A stretch of DNA of 64,000 bases from Akanthomyces muscarius (GCF_028009165.1 NC_079246.1:2356001-2420000); one strand, 5' to 3'. Positions 34,604 to 46,247 are shown, counted from the first letter of the stretch. Made by a program: numbers and translations. The notes: a model not told the origin generated them from the sequence alone.

Positions 34604-35642
34604 CTATAAAGGCAGAGACGAATCAAGGAAACTGAGTTGAGGGTCGCGAAAAGAAAAGACCTTTGACCTATGCCGCCACAGCTCGCCAATCGAAGCCGTG
34701 CGCTCCAACAAAACCGCCAACGTCATGACCGTCTCGAAAGGGGGGCCAGGAGACCCGCGCATCTCCTTGAGCAGCACGTCGAAAAAGAGACTGAGCAGCT
34801 CTTCGTAGTGCTGAACACGTTTCCACTTTCCCTCTTGCACGAATCCGAGAAGCACGTACACACCGGCCAGGGACATGCCAAACGGGCTGATCTCGGCCTT
34901 GCTCCAGCTGATGGGCCCGAGCATGTGGCCCGTCCACTCGTCGACGGCAATGTTGGTCGGGTGCAGACAGAGGTTGTTGACGACCATCGGCCAGTTGCTC
35001 TCAAAGAGCACGCGCAGGTTCCCCCTCGTCCACCGTATCACACGGTGGTATCGCTGCGGCAGCAGGACGAGCACCCGGTCCAGCATGGTCGTGTACTCGT
35101 CGAGCAGTCCCGCTCTGGGCGGCGGCAAGGCGGCGGGCTTGTTCTTCCAAGCCGAAGCGCAAAATCTGGACGAAAAAGAAGGTTAGTCGGATGGGACGTG
35201 ATTGTCTTCCGGACTGCGTGGGTGCGGCGAGCGTCACTAACCTTGCGAAACTTGGAATCATCCGGAATAGAGGAGACGAGGTCAGCTCGGGCGCTGGCTG
35301 GCGTTGAAGAGCTTCCAGCCTCACACCTCTCATGCGGACGGACCTGTACACCCATAGGCAGCCTATCTCGCGTTCTTCTAGGACATGTCCCACGTAGCCA
35401 CCGTACGTCGTCTCGGCGGCCCGGATCAGACGCATGTCAAGCCTCGCCGATGGCTCGCGGAACTGGATAATGTAACCGCCAGCCAAGACCGAGTAGCTTC
35501 TAGACCCTTGCTCAATGGAAGATGTGCCTGGCTGGGTCAATGCAATATCTGCCGCGAGTTCATCGCAGTCCTTTTGAGATGGGTAGTCTTCATGGCTGAA
35601 GAACTTACAAAGGGCCGCGCAGCCTCTGTCGGGTTTTCGCAT
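34604..35642 (-). CDS. degenerate APH-like kinase-fold protein, copy B
   Basis: Encodes 320 residues. Exons: 35242-35642 and 34604-35165. I start at ATG 35642 (MRKPDRGCAALCKFF) because SHEDYPSQKDCDELA aligns with TKEWPSQDQCDGYA near the start of copy A; an upstream in-frame ATG at 35753 is possible. Shared landmarks with copy A are SYSVLAGGYIIQFRE, GYVGHVLEE, PPPRAGLLDEY and NWPMVVNN-L-C-LHPTNIAV. The catalytic His/Asp are Asn198 and Cys200, Asn205 is kept, and the metal-binding DWE is replaced by SWS (220-222), so it is more degenerate than copy A. The intron sits at the same place and phase in both copies, which shows duplication of an intron-bearing ancestor. Probably a pseudokinase; function unknown. 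Confidence 0.72.
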
Positions 35643-36319
35643 GTTGCTTTTTTCCCCCAGGTAAGGACGTCTACAATGTATACTATCAGCAAGATTAAAA
35701 AGGAGCGCCCGTCGTCTTTTATGGGATTTCGTCTGTATTTCTAACTCGAACATGTTGTTCCTGTGACAGGGTGTGCAGATAGTTCCCGATTGTGCGCCAA
35801 AGCACAGAGAATCGATAAATCACTTTATTGAAACTGAACTAACACAGTGCATTTTATCACATAGAAGGAACTAAAAAGTTGAGCTCATACATGAGTAACA
35901 GCGTTCATATTTTTTCTCTTCTTTTTCTAATGATGCAACAGTGTTGAAGACGGTTAGACCAGGTGGTTCCAAGTCACACGATGCGGGCTCGCAGCGCTTA
36001 CACCAATTCCTCGTCACTATTACCGGAAAGAAGCAATTTCACAAAATCGTCTTCTCAAGAAAGATTGCGTCAATACATTTGGCTCTTAGCGGCCTGCAAT
36101 ACCGTGACGGCCAGTAACTCATCTTTTGGCCCTGCGTTGGCGCGTGTACAAACGGTTGCCGAATCGAGTAACTCAGAACACCAGTGCTCCATCGAAAAAC
36201 CCTGCCCAAACCACAATTTCAACTACAGCCATCTCCTCCACACAACCCTTGCAACAGAGTGAAACAGTGGTTTCAAAGGATTTGAAATATTTGCCGAAAA
36301 AGAGGAAAGAAGAAGAAGC
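35643..36319. other. divergent promoter, degenerate kinase B and BMT6-like gene
   Basis: A 677-base region between a minus-strand gene and a plus-strand gene. A single CCAAAGC copy near 35800 resembles the right-hand box of the repeat at 34125-34250. No coding region is supported. Confidence 0.5.
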
Positions 36320-37429
36320 ATGGTCAAGAAGCAGACGAGCGCAAAAAGGAAATCCGCGCGTGGAGGCGGGGATGCTGGTGGTCAAACGTCGGCATCGTCA
36401 AAAGAGCCATCCGCCACCGGCACCGCGGCCCATGTCGATGACGACGACGACAGCGTGCCGCAGCAGCAGAGACTCCTCAACCACTTTGCGGCGGCCTTTG
36501 AACCGGTGCTCGCAGCCGACGACTTTGCGCAGCGTGTGCAGGCCATCAAGCAGGCGCTCTTCCAGCGCGACTTTGCCGCCGCCTTTGGTCGCGCCGACCA
36601 CCTCGCCGCGTACGCCGCGCGCTGGAGCCCGACGCGCGCGCTCTGCTACGCGAGGATCTTTCAGACGCACCTACCGCCTCATCTCCATGGCGATGCGCAA
36701 GTCTCAGAAGCCTCGTCGCAGCGTCACATCAGGATGGTGAGCGTGGGCGGGTGCGCCGCCGAGCACGTCGCCTTTGCCAACTACCTCCAAAATTCGCAGC
36801 CTCTCTCACAAAATCACAGCACCACAGGGGATCTCGTGCTGCTCGATTCAGCGCCATGGGCCACCGTCGCCGCCACGATGCAGGACACGCTGACGACGCC
36901 ACTCCCACAGTCCAAGTACGCGTCCTCGAGCGCCAGGGCCGCCAACCTACCTTTTCTCCAGACACCGGAGCAGCTCCGTCTGCAGGTCCTGCAGCAAGAC
37001 GCGCTGCAGCTCAACGAGGCGCAATGGGTCGACATTTTCACCCTGGCAGCAGCAGACCCCGCCGTCGTGGTAGTCACGCTCCTGTTTACTCTGAATGAGC
37101 TCTACACAAACGGCGGCATCAGCAAGACGACCAAGTTCTTGAAGGCGCTCGAGGCGACGCTGCCGGATCAAGCGCTGCTGCTCGTCGTCGACAGCCCCGG
37201 GAGCTTCGCCGAGGCCGCGCTGGGCAAGGACAAGAAGAAATACCCGATGCAGTGGCTGCTGCACCATACACTCACGGATCCGGCAAGCATGGCGCAACGG
37301 TGGACGAGGCTGGAGTCTGACGACTCGATATGGTTCCGGCTCTCGGATCAGTTGAAGTATCCGATTCCGTTGGAGAATATGCGATATCAGCTGCATTTAT
37401 ATAGGATACACAAGTCACCGCAGCTCTAA
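36320..37429 (+). CDS. BMT6: BMT6-like 25S rRNA (uridine-N3) methyltransferase
   Basis: A single-exon gene of 369 residues. A basic, disordered N-terminus (VKKQTSAKRKSARGGG) suits a nucleolar protein. A helical segment follows (LLNHFAAAFEPVLAADDFAQRVQAIKQALFQRDFAAAFG), then a SAM-fold start HIRMVSVGGCAAEHVAFANYL, in which the Gly pair and the Glu correspond to the glycine-rich loop of the Bmt6 group, and DLVLLDSAPW as the next strand. The C-terminus ends YPIPLENMRYQLHLYRIHK, a common kind of ending in this family. Yeast Bmt6 methylates U2843 of 25S rRNA; the same activity is inferred. It converges on the Sac phosphatase with 76 bases between stops, so the transcripts may overlap. Confidence 0.72.
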   Translation: MVKKQTSAKRKSARGGGDAGGQTSASSKEPSATGTAAHVDDDDDSVPQQQRLLNHFAAAFEPVLAADDFAQRVQAIKQALFQRDFAAAFGRADHLAAYAARWSPTRALCYARIFQTHLPPHLHGDAQVSEASSQRHIRMVSVGGCAAEHVAFANYLQNSQPLSQNHSTTGDLVLLDSAPWATVAATMQDTLTTPLPQSKYASSSARAANLPFLQTPEQLRLQVLQQDALQLNEAQWVDIFTLAAADPAVVVVTLLFTLNELYTNGGISKTTKFLKALEATLPDQALLLVVDSPGSFAEAALGKDKKKYPMQWLLHHTLTDPASMAQRWTRLESDDSIWFRLSDQLKYPIPLENMRYQLHLYRIHKSPQL

Positions 37430-37505
37430 TACAATACCAACAATACCAACGACAAGTAAAGATGCTTCATTAATACTATTTTGTAACGGTATGCAGGGTG
37501 CTATT

Positions 37506-40416
37506 TTATGCCCAGACTAGCTTTTTGATCGAGTGTCCAAGCTGCTCAAGCAACCCGGTATCGCGCTTGGCAGAGTCAAGCGAGATAATGTCGCCCTTCT
37601 CAATGATGCTCTTTGGCTCCTCTCCATCTTTCCGGAGCTGTCTATCTAAAACCAGCCTCTCAATTTCAGAGCAAATGGTCACAACCTGCTGGATTTCTGT
37701 TTGCTTCGGGCCAGGCCGCGTTGCCGCAGTGGACGAGTCTGTATACGTTGCCTTGAAGGCAAACTGTCTCACCGTGGGTCCCTTCGGACGCGGAGAGAAG
37801 AAGCTAACCAGCCCAGACTGCCTTCGCACGCTGCTATCCGTGCTGTCTACCGCAGGCGTGACGGCCAAATCTTGCTGCGATGACATGGTTCGGGTATTGG
37901 TTCGTTTGATGTCGCTCTTCCCTGGCTGGTATGATAGCACAAACCCAACGTTTCGCAGCTCGTCCATCTGGGCTGCCGATACTGTAGAGGAAATATAGGT
38001 GCCAAATTTTATGCCGGTTACGTTTGCTAAATTGACCCGTTCGAATGACGATACCTTGTCGAGATCCCAGTCGAATCGGCACAGGTATAACGCGACATTG
38101 GTCAATAGCAGTACCACTTCTTCCATCGGGAATGATTTGACCACATCTGCGGCGTTGGGGCTAATGAGAACCCAGCCTCCATGGACCTCTTCCTGCGCGT
38201 TTGCAATGACTCGCTTTTGGCAAAGCTCGATCGCACGGTTTCGCATCCTTGTAACGGAGACTGCAGGATCCTTGGTCATCATGTTGGCTTCAAATTCTTC
38301 AAACACTTTGCCGGTGACGTTTCCTAGAAGAAAGTCAATGACAGCTTGGCTAAAGTAGTCATTCACCATTCTGCTTTCATTAGTATGAGCCCCTAGCTGC
38401 GGGTATTGCAACGTACCCAGAATACAAGCGTGCCAGCGACAGACTGGCGTCATTTAAAGCACCCATATAGTTGCGCTTTCGCGTGCGAGTATAGTCACCC
38501 TTCATAGCGGCGGTCGAAGCATACTGCTTGGAAACCGCGTCGCCGTTATCTGCCCAGAGTGTATTGAACCACATTGTCTCCTGGTCCAGCTGCGCACTCA
38601 TGTCGATTCCTTCGGATTTCAACTGGAAGTCAAGCATATGCTTGGCAAAAGAGCTCTGGCAGACGTTGGTTCGGTCCAAACAGTCCATGCAGTTGGTGCG
38701 GAAAGTACCGCTTTGGGAAGAGGTGACTTTGCCGTCTTTTTGCACGGTGCTGCCCATTTCCTCTAATTTGTCCTTGAGTAATAGGAGCAAATCGCTGACG
38801 TTCTCAAACTTCATACCGCGGCATGCGTGGTGGAAATCGAACCACTCAAAGGGCACAAGACCACAGCTGCCTTCCTCGTTCAGCCGTTCTACGTTCTTCT
38901 CAAAGGCGCTGCCAATCGATTTCTCGACTCCTTGCTTCTCGACCAGATTGACGATCTGGACTAGCCCATAGTTTCTTACAAGGCTCTCAAAGTGCATTTT
39001 CAGCGCCTTGTAGTTTTCGTCTGCAGAGTGCTGCTGAACAGGAGTTGGTTTCAATGCGTATGCGGTCTGTGTCCAGAATAGTGGTATGCTGCCTCGGACC
39101 TGCAGAAAAGAATAAATCGGGGAAGAGGCCTCCCAGTCAGAGCGGGATAGAATTTGCTCCGTCTCAACCATGTTGGCCGTGAACCCATTCTCGTCAACGC
39201 CACGACGCAGGTAACGCAAGCCGGCGCGTTTTGTTGATCGACGGGATATGACTGTTAGAAGGTATTTGGTCTCAGAGGGGCGCAGCTCGAGAGAATTTCG
39301 TGCACTGGCGGAAGCCGTTTGAACGGGCGACGGCTCTCTCGGCGTGAAAGTGCTTAGCTCGACAGACTCCATCTTGGGCTCGTCGACTTGAGGCGGGCTG
39401 TGGTCGGCAATAAATGTCTTTTGTCCGACAAAACCCTGCATGAGCGGAAGAACAATATCATCTCGGCCAGCCTCAATAAGCGGATCAATCATGTCCTTGT
39501 TCCAAAAGAAAACTTCATCCGCCCGGGCGTACAGCGGAACGTCGGCTTGCGTGGCTGGGGATTTTTCGGACAGATGACGAGTAATGTCGACATCATAAGA
39601 AAAGTAGAAGCTTCGCGACTTGCCAAAAAGCAGATACATGGCTCTCAAGAGTTTTGGCAACAGAGCGGTAGCGGGTCGCTGGCCATCTTCTTCGTTTACT
39701 GGTACCTTCCTAGGCTCGCCTGCTGTCTCGGCCAGCCTGGAATTATTTGCAGCATCACTCAGCCCCAGTGATCGTCTTTGGTCTGCTGTCCAGCCCCTAG
39801 CACTGAACCAGCGCTGCGCGAACCTGCCATAACTGCCCTTTCGGCGAATGACGTCTTCGGCGATGCTGCTTCGAGAGGATGTTAGATCGTTATCACCCCC
39901 CTCACTCGCACCGTCGTCTATTTCGTCTGCTGAAGCTGCGGGTAGCTCTACATCCTCGTCACTACTCTCGGCATCTTGATCTGCAGTAGAGGGCCGGTCG
40001 TCGAGCCATCTCACGGTGCGACGAATGGAGGCAACAGCGTCGGGTTGCGACGTGCAGGGGGTGACTGCAACACCAGTAACGACATAGATAGGGAAGCCAA
40101 GAATTTGCGCAACCTGCTTCCTCTTGGTGATGGTGACAAGGTAGCTGAGCTTCGATACCGTAATCAGACCTAATACTGTCAGGACCGGACTTAGTCTAGA
40201 GATGTTTGGGGACTCACCGATCACACCAAATGCTTCAAAAGAAGAATCGGAAGCTGAAATGTCTGGAATCTGTTCTCTAGACACAGAAGATATAGATGCG
40301 TCGGCATATTTTATTTGTACAGGCTTGAAGGGGCGCTGGCCCTTGGTGGAGAGAGGCTGGATGATCAGGCCATCTACGGCGGCGCAAATGAGGACCTTGC
40401 GCGCAAGACCAGGCAT
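37506..40416 (-). CDS. Sac1-domain phosphoinositide phosphatase with hSac2 domain (INPP5F-like)
   Basis: Encodes 938 residues. Exons: 40218-40416, 38417-40169, 37506-38370. The Sac domain has the conserved GVIGLITVSKLSYLVTITKR strand pair and the catalytic CX5R loop CMDCLDRT (560-567). The C-terminal exon encodes an hSac2-type domain (NDYFSQAVIDFLLGNV through GWVLISPNAADVVKSFPMEEV). An acidic, disordered insert lies around residues 125-165. hSac2/INPP5F removes the 4-phosphate of PtdIns4P on endosomes; this role is inferred from the domain pair. There is no membrane anchor, unlike Sac1 itself. Intron 1 (40170-40217) is only 48 nt and has no stop, so retention would add 16 residues. It converges on the BMT6-like gene. 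Confidence 0.88.
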
Positions 40417-41452
40417 AATGAGGCTGCTTTGGATCGCGGCCGTCGATATAGGAGATCAGGCCGCTGAGTAACCCGAAACAGGATCCTATGGGAAGGGTTT
40501 ATGGTGAAATTGAGCAGCAGTGGTGCTGCTTGTATACTAAAATGTCATGACATATGGTGGGGGTAATCGGCCTCGGCGTCCGACGCGACTGCGGTCTGGG
40601 GCGTGTGGAGACGGCGTCATCGTTGGCACCACATTAGCAGGCAAGCTGCGACCTGCAGGTTGGACCTTGCCGAGGCGCTGCTCTGGAGATGGCTTCTTGC
40701 ATCATGCAGGTGCAGTGGCTGGCCCAAGTATTATTTTTGCCTGTCAGATTCGAGGTCAGATCTTGGCGACAGCTCAGCTACGGAGCCTCGTGTGATACGC
40801 GGCTGGGTGCACGTCATGTATCGGGTAGCTGACGATTAACGTCTTGACAATTCCCAACGGCATTACAAGCTGGATGAGCTCCCTTGGCTGTGCGGCAAAA
40901 AGTAACTTAATAGTGTTTTTAATCCTGTAGTGTACCGTCGAAAGTTCATAGCTGGAAGTCCACTGCAGTACTGGTACGTCCACTGCAACGGCGTCAGCCC
41001 GCCTCGCCCGAAAGGGTAGTCATTTTGCAAAGCCGCTCTCCAACGAAGTTCTGTACGGTGTGCACCACCAACCACGATACCATTGTCAGCAGCCTCATTT
41101 ACCAGTACGCACGCTCAGGCGGTTCACTGTCTCAAGACAACAGTCTGGCACTAGCTCAGCCAATGGCTGGTGCTAGAGCAGGCCAGGTGCGGAGCGGGTA
41201 ATTAATGTTGCGGGGCGGATTGTTATGTAAGGCGGTTACTCCTGCCACAGTACAGCAAAACCTGCCGCCAGCTGCTCCGGTCGCTAGGGAACGTCACCTC
41301 AATCAACCATCACCACACCATTAATCGCGGCCATCGACAGCTCATCGCCCGACATCCTCGCTGCTGGCCCATCCCGAGCTCCACCGACCCAAGCCTCGAA
41401 TTCGCCTCTTCATCTACTCTCTTTTGTCCCATAGTCAGGAATAACCGCCGCC
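40417..41452. other. divergent promoter, Sac phosphatase and V-ATPase c
   Basis: A 1 kb region between divergent genes. Upstream of the V-ATPase start the sequence becomes rich in C and T (about 41240-41450), as expected of a highly expressed fungal gene leader. No coding region is supported. Confidence 0.5.
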
Positions 41453-42330
41453 ATGTCTACTGAGCTTTGGTACGTCACCGTTTGCCGCCCTTGAGGGGGG
41501 ATGGATGCGCCCGCGAAGCTCCCCGAGCATCGTTACGAGCTTTTGCCATCGCCGCAACGCCGCGAATCTTGCTGCATCCTCCCCTGGCGCCATTTTACAA
41601 CTGATGTCAAGCTAATCATCGTCTGCTTCTAGCCCCGTTTATGCGGTTCGTGCTCCCACCCCAGTTCCAGTTTCGAGCGACTTCCTACCATCGCTAGCCG
41701 ACCGTCAAACTCTTATCGCGAGCGATCAATGCATCTGAGAAATGTACTAACAAATTATTGCAGCCCTTCTTTGGCGCCATGGGTTGCACCTGTGCCATTG
41801 TCTTCACCTGCCTGGGTGCCTCGTACGGTACCGCCAAGTCTGGTGTTGGTATTGCCGCCATGGGTGTTCTCCGCCCTGACCTTATCGTCAAGAGTGCGCA
41901 ACTTTCCGATCCGATTTGCATCCGAGGCCGCAGGAAAAGCTAACAGCAGCACAGACATTGTTCCCGTTATTATGGCTGGTATCATTGGTATCTACGGCCT
42001 GGTCGTTTCCGTCCTCATTTCCGATGGCTTGACGCAGAAGCTTCCCCTCTACACTGGTTTCATCCAGCTCGGTGCTGGTCTCTCTGTCGGTCTCGCTGGT
42101 CTTGCTGCTGGTTTCGCCATTGGTATCGTCGGTGATGCCGGTGTCCGCGGTACCGCTCAACAGCCCCGTCTCTTTGTCGGCATGATTCTTATTCTCATTT
42201 TCGCTGAAGTCCTCGGTAAGTCTATGCGATTGCGGCACCCCAAGACAGTTCTAACCACAAACCAGGTCTATACGGTCTCATTGTTGCCCTGCTCATGAAC
42301 TCCAAGGCAACCACGGACGTCAGCTGTTAA
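41453..42330 (+). CDS. VMA3: V-type ATPase proteolipid subunit c
   Basis: Encodes a 161-residue, four-helix proteolipid of the membrane V0 rotor. Exons: 41453-41469 (17 nt), 41633-41645 (13 nt), 41764-41893, 41955-42215, 42266-42330. The start [18 protein letters not shown] is put together from the first three exons. The helices are Gly/Ala-rich ([80 protein letters not shown]). E138 in the last is the proton-carrying carboxylate. The c subunit (VMA3 type) fits better than c' or c'' on length and helix count, though c' (VMA11) is a close relative. It acidifies the vacuole. Codons are strongly biased, as in highly expressed genes. Confidence 0.92.
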
Positions 42331-43223
42331 ATAATGACGAGAGTGACGAGGTCGCAAGCTTGACAATTCGATCACCGCCGAAAGACTGCGACCCAGCACG
42401 AGATGTGACAATAAACCATTTTGGAGGCGCTTGATCCGCACCCTTGATTTCGCCTGCCTACTGGGATTGAAATGAGATTAATGCGTATCGGCTGGAAAGG
42501 GATTTTGCGCCAGAAGAAGTATCAATGGGACGGAGACGTCGTACATGTACACTAGCGACCGGTAGAGTTTGAACTGGCCTCGGGTGTTTTCCGTTATAGA
42601 CCGTAACTGTATGGAGAAGATCTAGTTTAGGCTGAAGAAGATGCATTTGTTACTATACGCTTTGCGCTTGTCCGCGGTCGTTGCTCTGGTCGCTGCTCAT
42701 TGTTCTATCAACGACACAATCACATCCTTTAACGTCTTGCATTTTTGCATTTTTAATGGTGTAGTATTGTAATGGCTGGCCTATTCCATGGCCAGCTCAG
42801 GAAAGAATGAATTAAAAAAAAAAGTTGAAGAAGGAAAGAATCTATTAAGTAATCCTCATCCCCATACCGATTGGACTTGATCGTTGACCACGTTTGTATT
42901 CTTTTCTCTTTAGCCTGCCTTCCCCCTTTTCATCCCAGCATTATTAAAAAAAAAGAAACCAAACTCATACAGAGTTTCCTGTTTGTGTTGTCCTTTGTCC
43001 CGCCATCATTAAAAAGCTTCTGTGTCTGTGTGTGTGTGATTTGTGATATGGTGATTTTGCGTGCCATCATATTTACAATGAATTGGATAAAGAAAGAGAG
43101 AAGAAGAAAAAACGTCTAGTAGGGGCTAGGCTGCTCTGAAGAGGAATAGAGAAACGGCGAGCGAGCCTTGACGAGATAATTGGCGGAGAGCGTGAGGTAG
43201 TCATCGCTTTGTTAATAAGCTCT
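42331..43223. other. convergent 3' region, V-ATPase c and ERG4
   Basis: An 893-base stretch between the stop codons of two convergent genes, AT-rich in the middle (42720-43110) with poly-A and poly-T runs. It should hold both polyadenylation regions. No coding region or RNA gene is supported. Confidence 0.5.
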
Positions 43224-45168
43224 TTAAAAGACGTACTGTAGTGCTTTGGTTAGAGGACAGGACGATGGCAGAGGTCAAGGGGTAGCTTACAGGAATAAAG
43301 AGGTAGGGCACGCGGCGCTCATACTCGAGCCAGGCGTCGCCGTATTTTTGGCGGCAGCGGTGAATGTCGCGCGCGGCGCGGTGCGCAATCATGCAGAGGA
43401 AAAAGACAGGGTAGAACCAGGGAAAGGGACTGTCGAAGCCGGTGATGAGGCCCCAGGACATGGAGAACCAAATGTCGGCCGTGTAGTGAATCTTGCGGGC
43501 GAGGCCGTACCAGCCGTTGACGAGGATGGTGCCCTGGGGGCTCCGGATGACCTCGGGGTTCTCGAGCGTCTGCCAGGGGACCTGGGGAAAGGTCCTGCGG
43601 CCGACGAGCTTGCCGCGCTCCATGGCGCGGAAGCGGTTCTTTTGCGAGTTGCAGCTGTCCCAGACCCAGTACCAGAAGAGGTAGGCGGCGTAAAAGAAGG
43701 CGAGAGCGACGCGGTTCCAGCGGTACTCGGCGGGGTCGTGATTAGCGAGGTAGATGGTGCAGTGGCAGTACGAGAGGGGCACGCCGGCCAGGTTCCAGAA
43801 GATGAGCATGAAACCCCACTTCTCGTAGTACATGTCCCAGGTGGTGATGATGAGCTCCTCGCCCTTGGCGCAGGCGTTGGCGTAGAGGTAGTGGGCCATG
43901 ACGAGGAACATTATCTCGCCCGAGACGTAGCCGTACTGCTCGTACTGGCGGGCAGCGGCGCCGAGGCTGAGGATGAGAAGAATGTACCATGGCATGCGGA
44001 CTTCAAAGAACATCTTGAAGTCGAGGATGCCAAACATGCGGGGGTTGAGCTCGGCGCCCATGAAAAAGTCGTAGACGGGGTAGCCGGTCATGCGGTGCTG
44101 CTTGCCGCGGTAGAGGGCGGAGAAGTAGGCGACAAAGGCGACGATGAAGCCGCTGAAGATGGCGACCGACAGCAGAGGACCAAACTCGTCGATGGCCGTG
44201 TACAGCGGCCAGACGCCGCTAAAGTGCAGACCGGCCAGCACGGCGAGGGTGAAGTAGAAGCTGGCGTAGGCGTTGCAAAAGTACGGGAGCTGCTTGCCGC
44301 CGAGAAAGGGGAGCGGCTTGCCGTAGCCCCAGACGCCGGGAAGGAGGCAGTAGCAGGCGCCCTCGAAGATGAGGTACGACCAGTACCAGAGCCAGGCCTT
44401 GGCGTGAGGGAACGCGCCCGTGTAGACGAGGTCGAAGAGGTGGCGGCCAAAGGCGGCCCAGCTCATGCCGACCTCGCGCGAGGGAAACTTGCCGTTGTAG
44501 TAGGTGGCGCCCACCCACATGTACCACATGAGGATGGGGAAGAAGAGCATCATGAAAAAGGTGCCGACGGAGCCACCAAATTCAAACTCGCCCGAGTAGT
44601 CAATCTTGGGGTCCTGGCCGGGCTTCCAGCCGTCAACGACGCTAACCTTGACGTCCTCGGCCGTCGCATCTGACGACTTGGACGTGCGAGGGCGCGAGGC
44701 CGAGCGCTTGTGCGCGCCGTTGCCGTTCTCCATCTTGCTGGACGTGGACCGGGTGGACTTGGTCTCGGGCGTGTCCTTTTCGTCGTCTTGCGCCGGCGCG
44801 TTGTCCGACTTGGCGAGCGTGCGGCGGCGGACAGAGCGAGAGCGCTTCACGGGCGAAGCAGAGGCCGTCGGTTCGGGTACTTCGTTGTCAGAAGTCTCAG
44901 GCGGGAACGAGGATTGGCGTCGTGAAGAAGAGCGTGTCTTGGCCGGCGTCTCTACCATGCCATCGAAAAGCTCCTTTTTCCTGTAGGTTATGACATGTTA
45001 GAGGACAAGGCTGTGACGTTGCAATTGCGTCGCACAAGGGAAGACGGGCATATGTGTACGACAAGGGGCCAATCGAGAGAAGAAGGAAGGACGGTGCAAG
45101 ATGAGAAGCGGCAAGAGGGGGCAGGAAACATACCGTGGCGATGTGCGTAGGGAATAGCGTCCTGACAT
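43224..45168 (-). CDS. ERG4: delta(24(28))-sterol reductase ERG4
   Basis: Encodes 578 residues. Exons: 45134-45168, 43291-44980, 43224-43235. The protein starts [19 protein letters not shown], has a basic, Ser-rich cytosolic N-terminus of about 120 residues, and then the many membrane helices of the ERG4/ERG24 family. ERG4-type signatures are [38 protein letters not shown] and [16 protein letters not shown]; the C-terminal reductase motif region contains [15 protein letters not shown] and [25 protein letters not shown]. The last three residues come from a 12-nt final exon; without it the protein would end in an unrelated tail. ERG4 catalyses the last step to ergosterol in the ER, using NADPH. 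An ERG24-type C14 reductase is less likely given the YYEKWGFML motif. Confidence 0.9.
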
Positions 45169-45806
45169 GATGAAAAGAAGGGTCGGCTCGTCGACCTCCT
45201 TTTATGTGGTTGGGAAGCAAAGGCCGGAGCAGAGAAGGGATCAATTGAGCAAGCAGAGCCTCCGAGCGATCCGTGGGACGCCGAAAGAATGCGAGATGCG
45301 CCACGAGAAAGCAAGGGTAGGTAGTGGGCAAAGGGCAGGAAAAGAGAAGAGAAGAGGTTGCGACCTGGTGCCCCCAGATGAGATTGCAGAGGTTGAGCGC
45401 GCGATGCGAATACGCGACTGGACGAGATGGGGAGAGACGTGTAATGTCATTGGGCAGACGAGCGGCCACAGTGGGCCGTCCAGGGGGGGGACTGCCGAGC
45501 TGCTGCAGCGCGCGGGAGCGCTGAAAGGGCACGGCAACAGGGCTGCTTGGACAGGCTCCAGTGCACACTGCAGCACCTGCCGCCACTGCACACGGATCCC
45601 GAGCGTCCGTTTGTTGACATTGTGTGGGGGTCGCCTTTTTTGTTTGGCTGCCTCAGGGGTCAGGCCCAAATGCACATTGCAGTGGCAACGACATCAAGAT
45701 TTGTTACTTTTGGATCTGGGCAAAGAGATCATTTATCCCACAAGCGCCAGGAGAGGGACATTTCCCAACACGTACATTGAGTGATGTAATGTACGGCACA
45801 GAGTGT

Positions 45807-45926
45807 ATTGACAGAAATTTATTGACATTAAAAATAGGCCATAAGGCTTTTTTTTTAAAGTGTAACATTGACAGAAGTTTATTAGCATTCTAAATAGGCC
45901 AGAAAGGCTTTTCTTTTATTAAAAAA
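45807..45926. repeat. two diverged tandem copies of a 60-bp AT-rich unit
   Basis: Unit 1 starts at 45807 and unit 2 at 45867. Both run ATTGACAGAA-TTTATT then AAATAGGCCA then AAGGCTTTT, with a handful of substitutions between them. It lies about 350-470 bases past the MFS stop codon. Confidence 0.75.
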
Positions 45927-46223
45927 AAAAAAAAAGGGTAAATGATGGATACTGAAAACGCCACTCTCTCATAGATCAAAAGTCTTTCATCCCACAAGAA
46001 TCCGAAGATGGCCGTTCTCCAAAACAGAGATTTAGTCATGTAATGCATTATCTGAAGGGTACACAGAGAAATCCATCAACACTATAAGTGACCCGGAGTT
46101 GATAAAAAAAAATGTATATAAATGATTGATGCTGACAGAATGTCAATGCACATATGTAGATGATGAATGAATGATGATGAACTAGAACCAAATTATATCA
46201 CACAAGTACCTCCCAAGCCGTAT

Positions 46224-46247
46224 CACACACACACACACACACACACA
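46224..46247. repeat. CA microsatellite
   Basis: Twelve CA units just downstream of the MFS stop codon (46279), in its presumed 3' untranslated region. Confidence 0.85.

Noticed and set aside
43246..44673. 475-residue open frame on the plus strand opposite ERG4
   Set aside because: Antisense of a GC-biased gene; the translation is Val/Glu/Ala/Gly repeats without any domain, while the minus strand is clearly ERG4.
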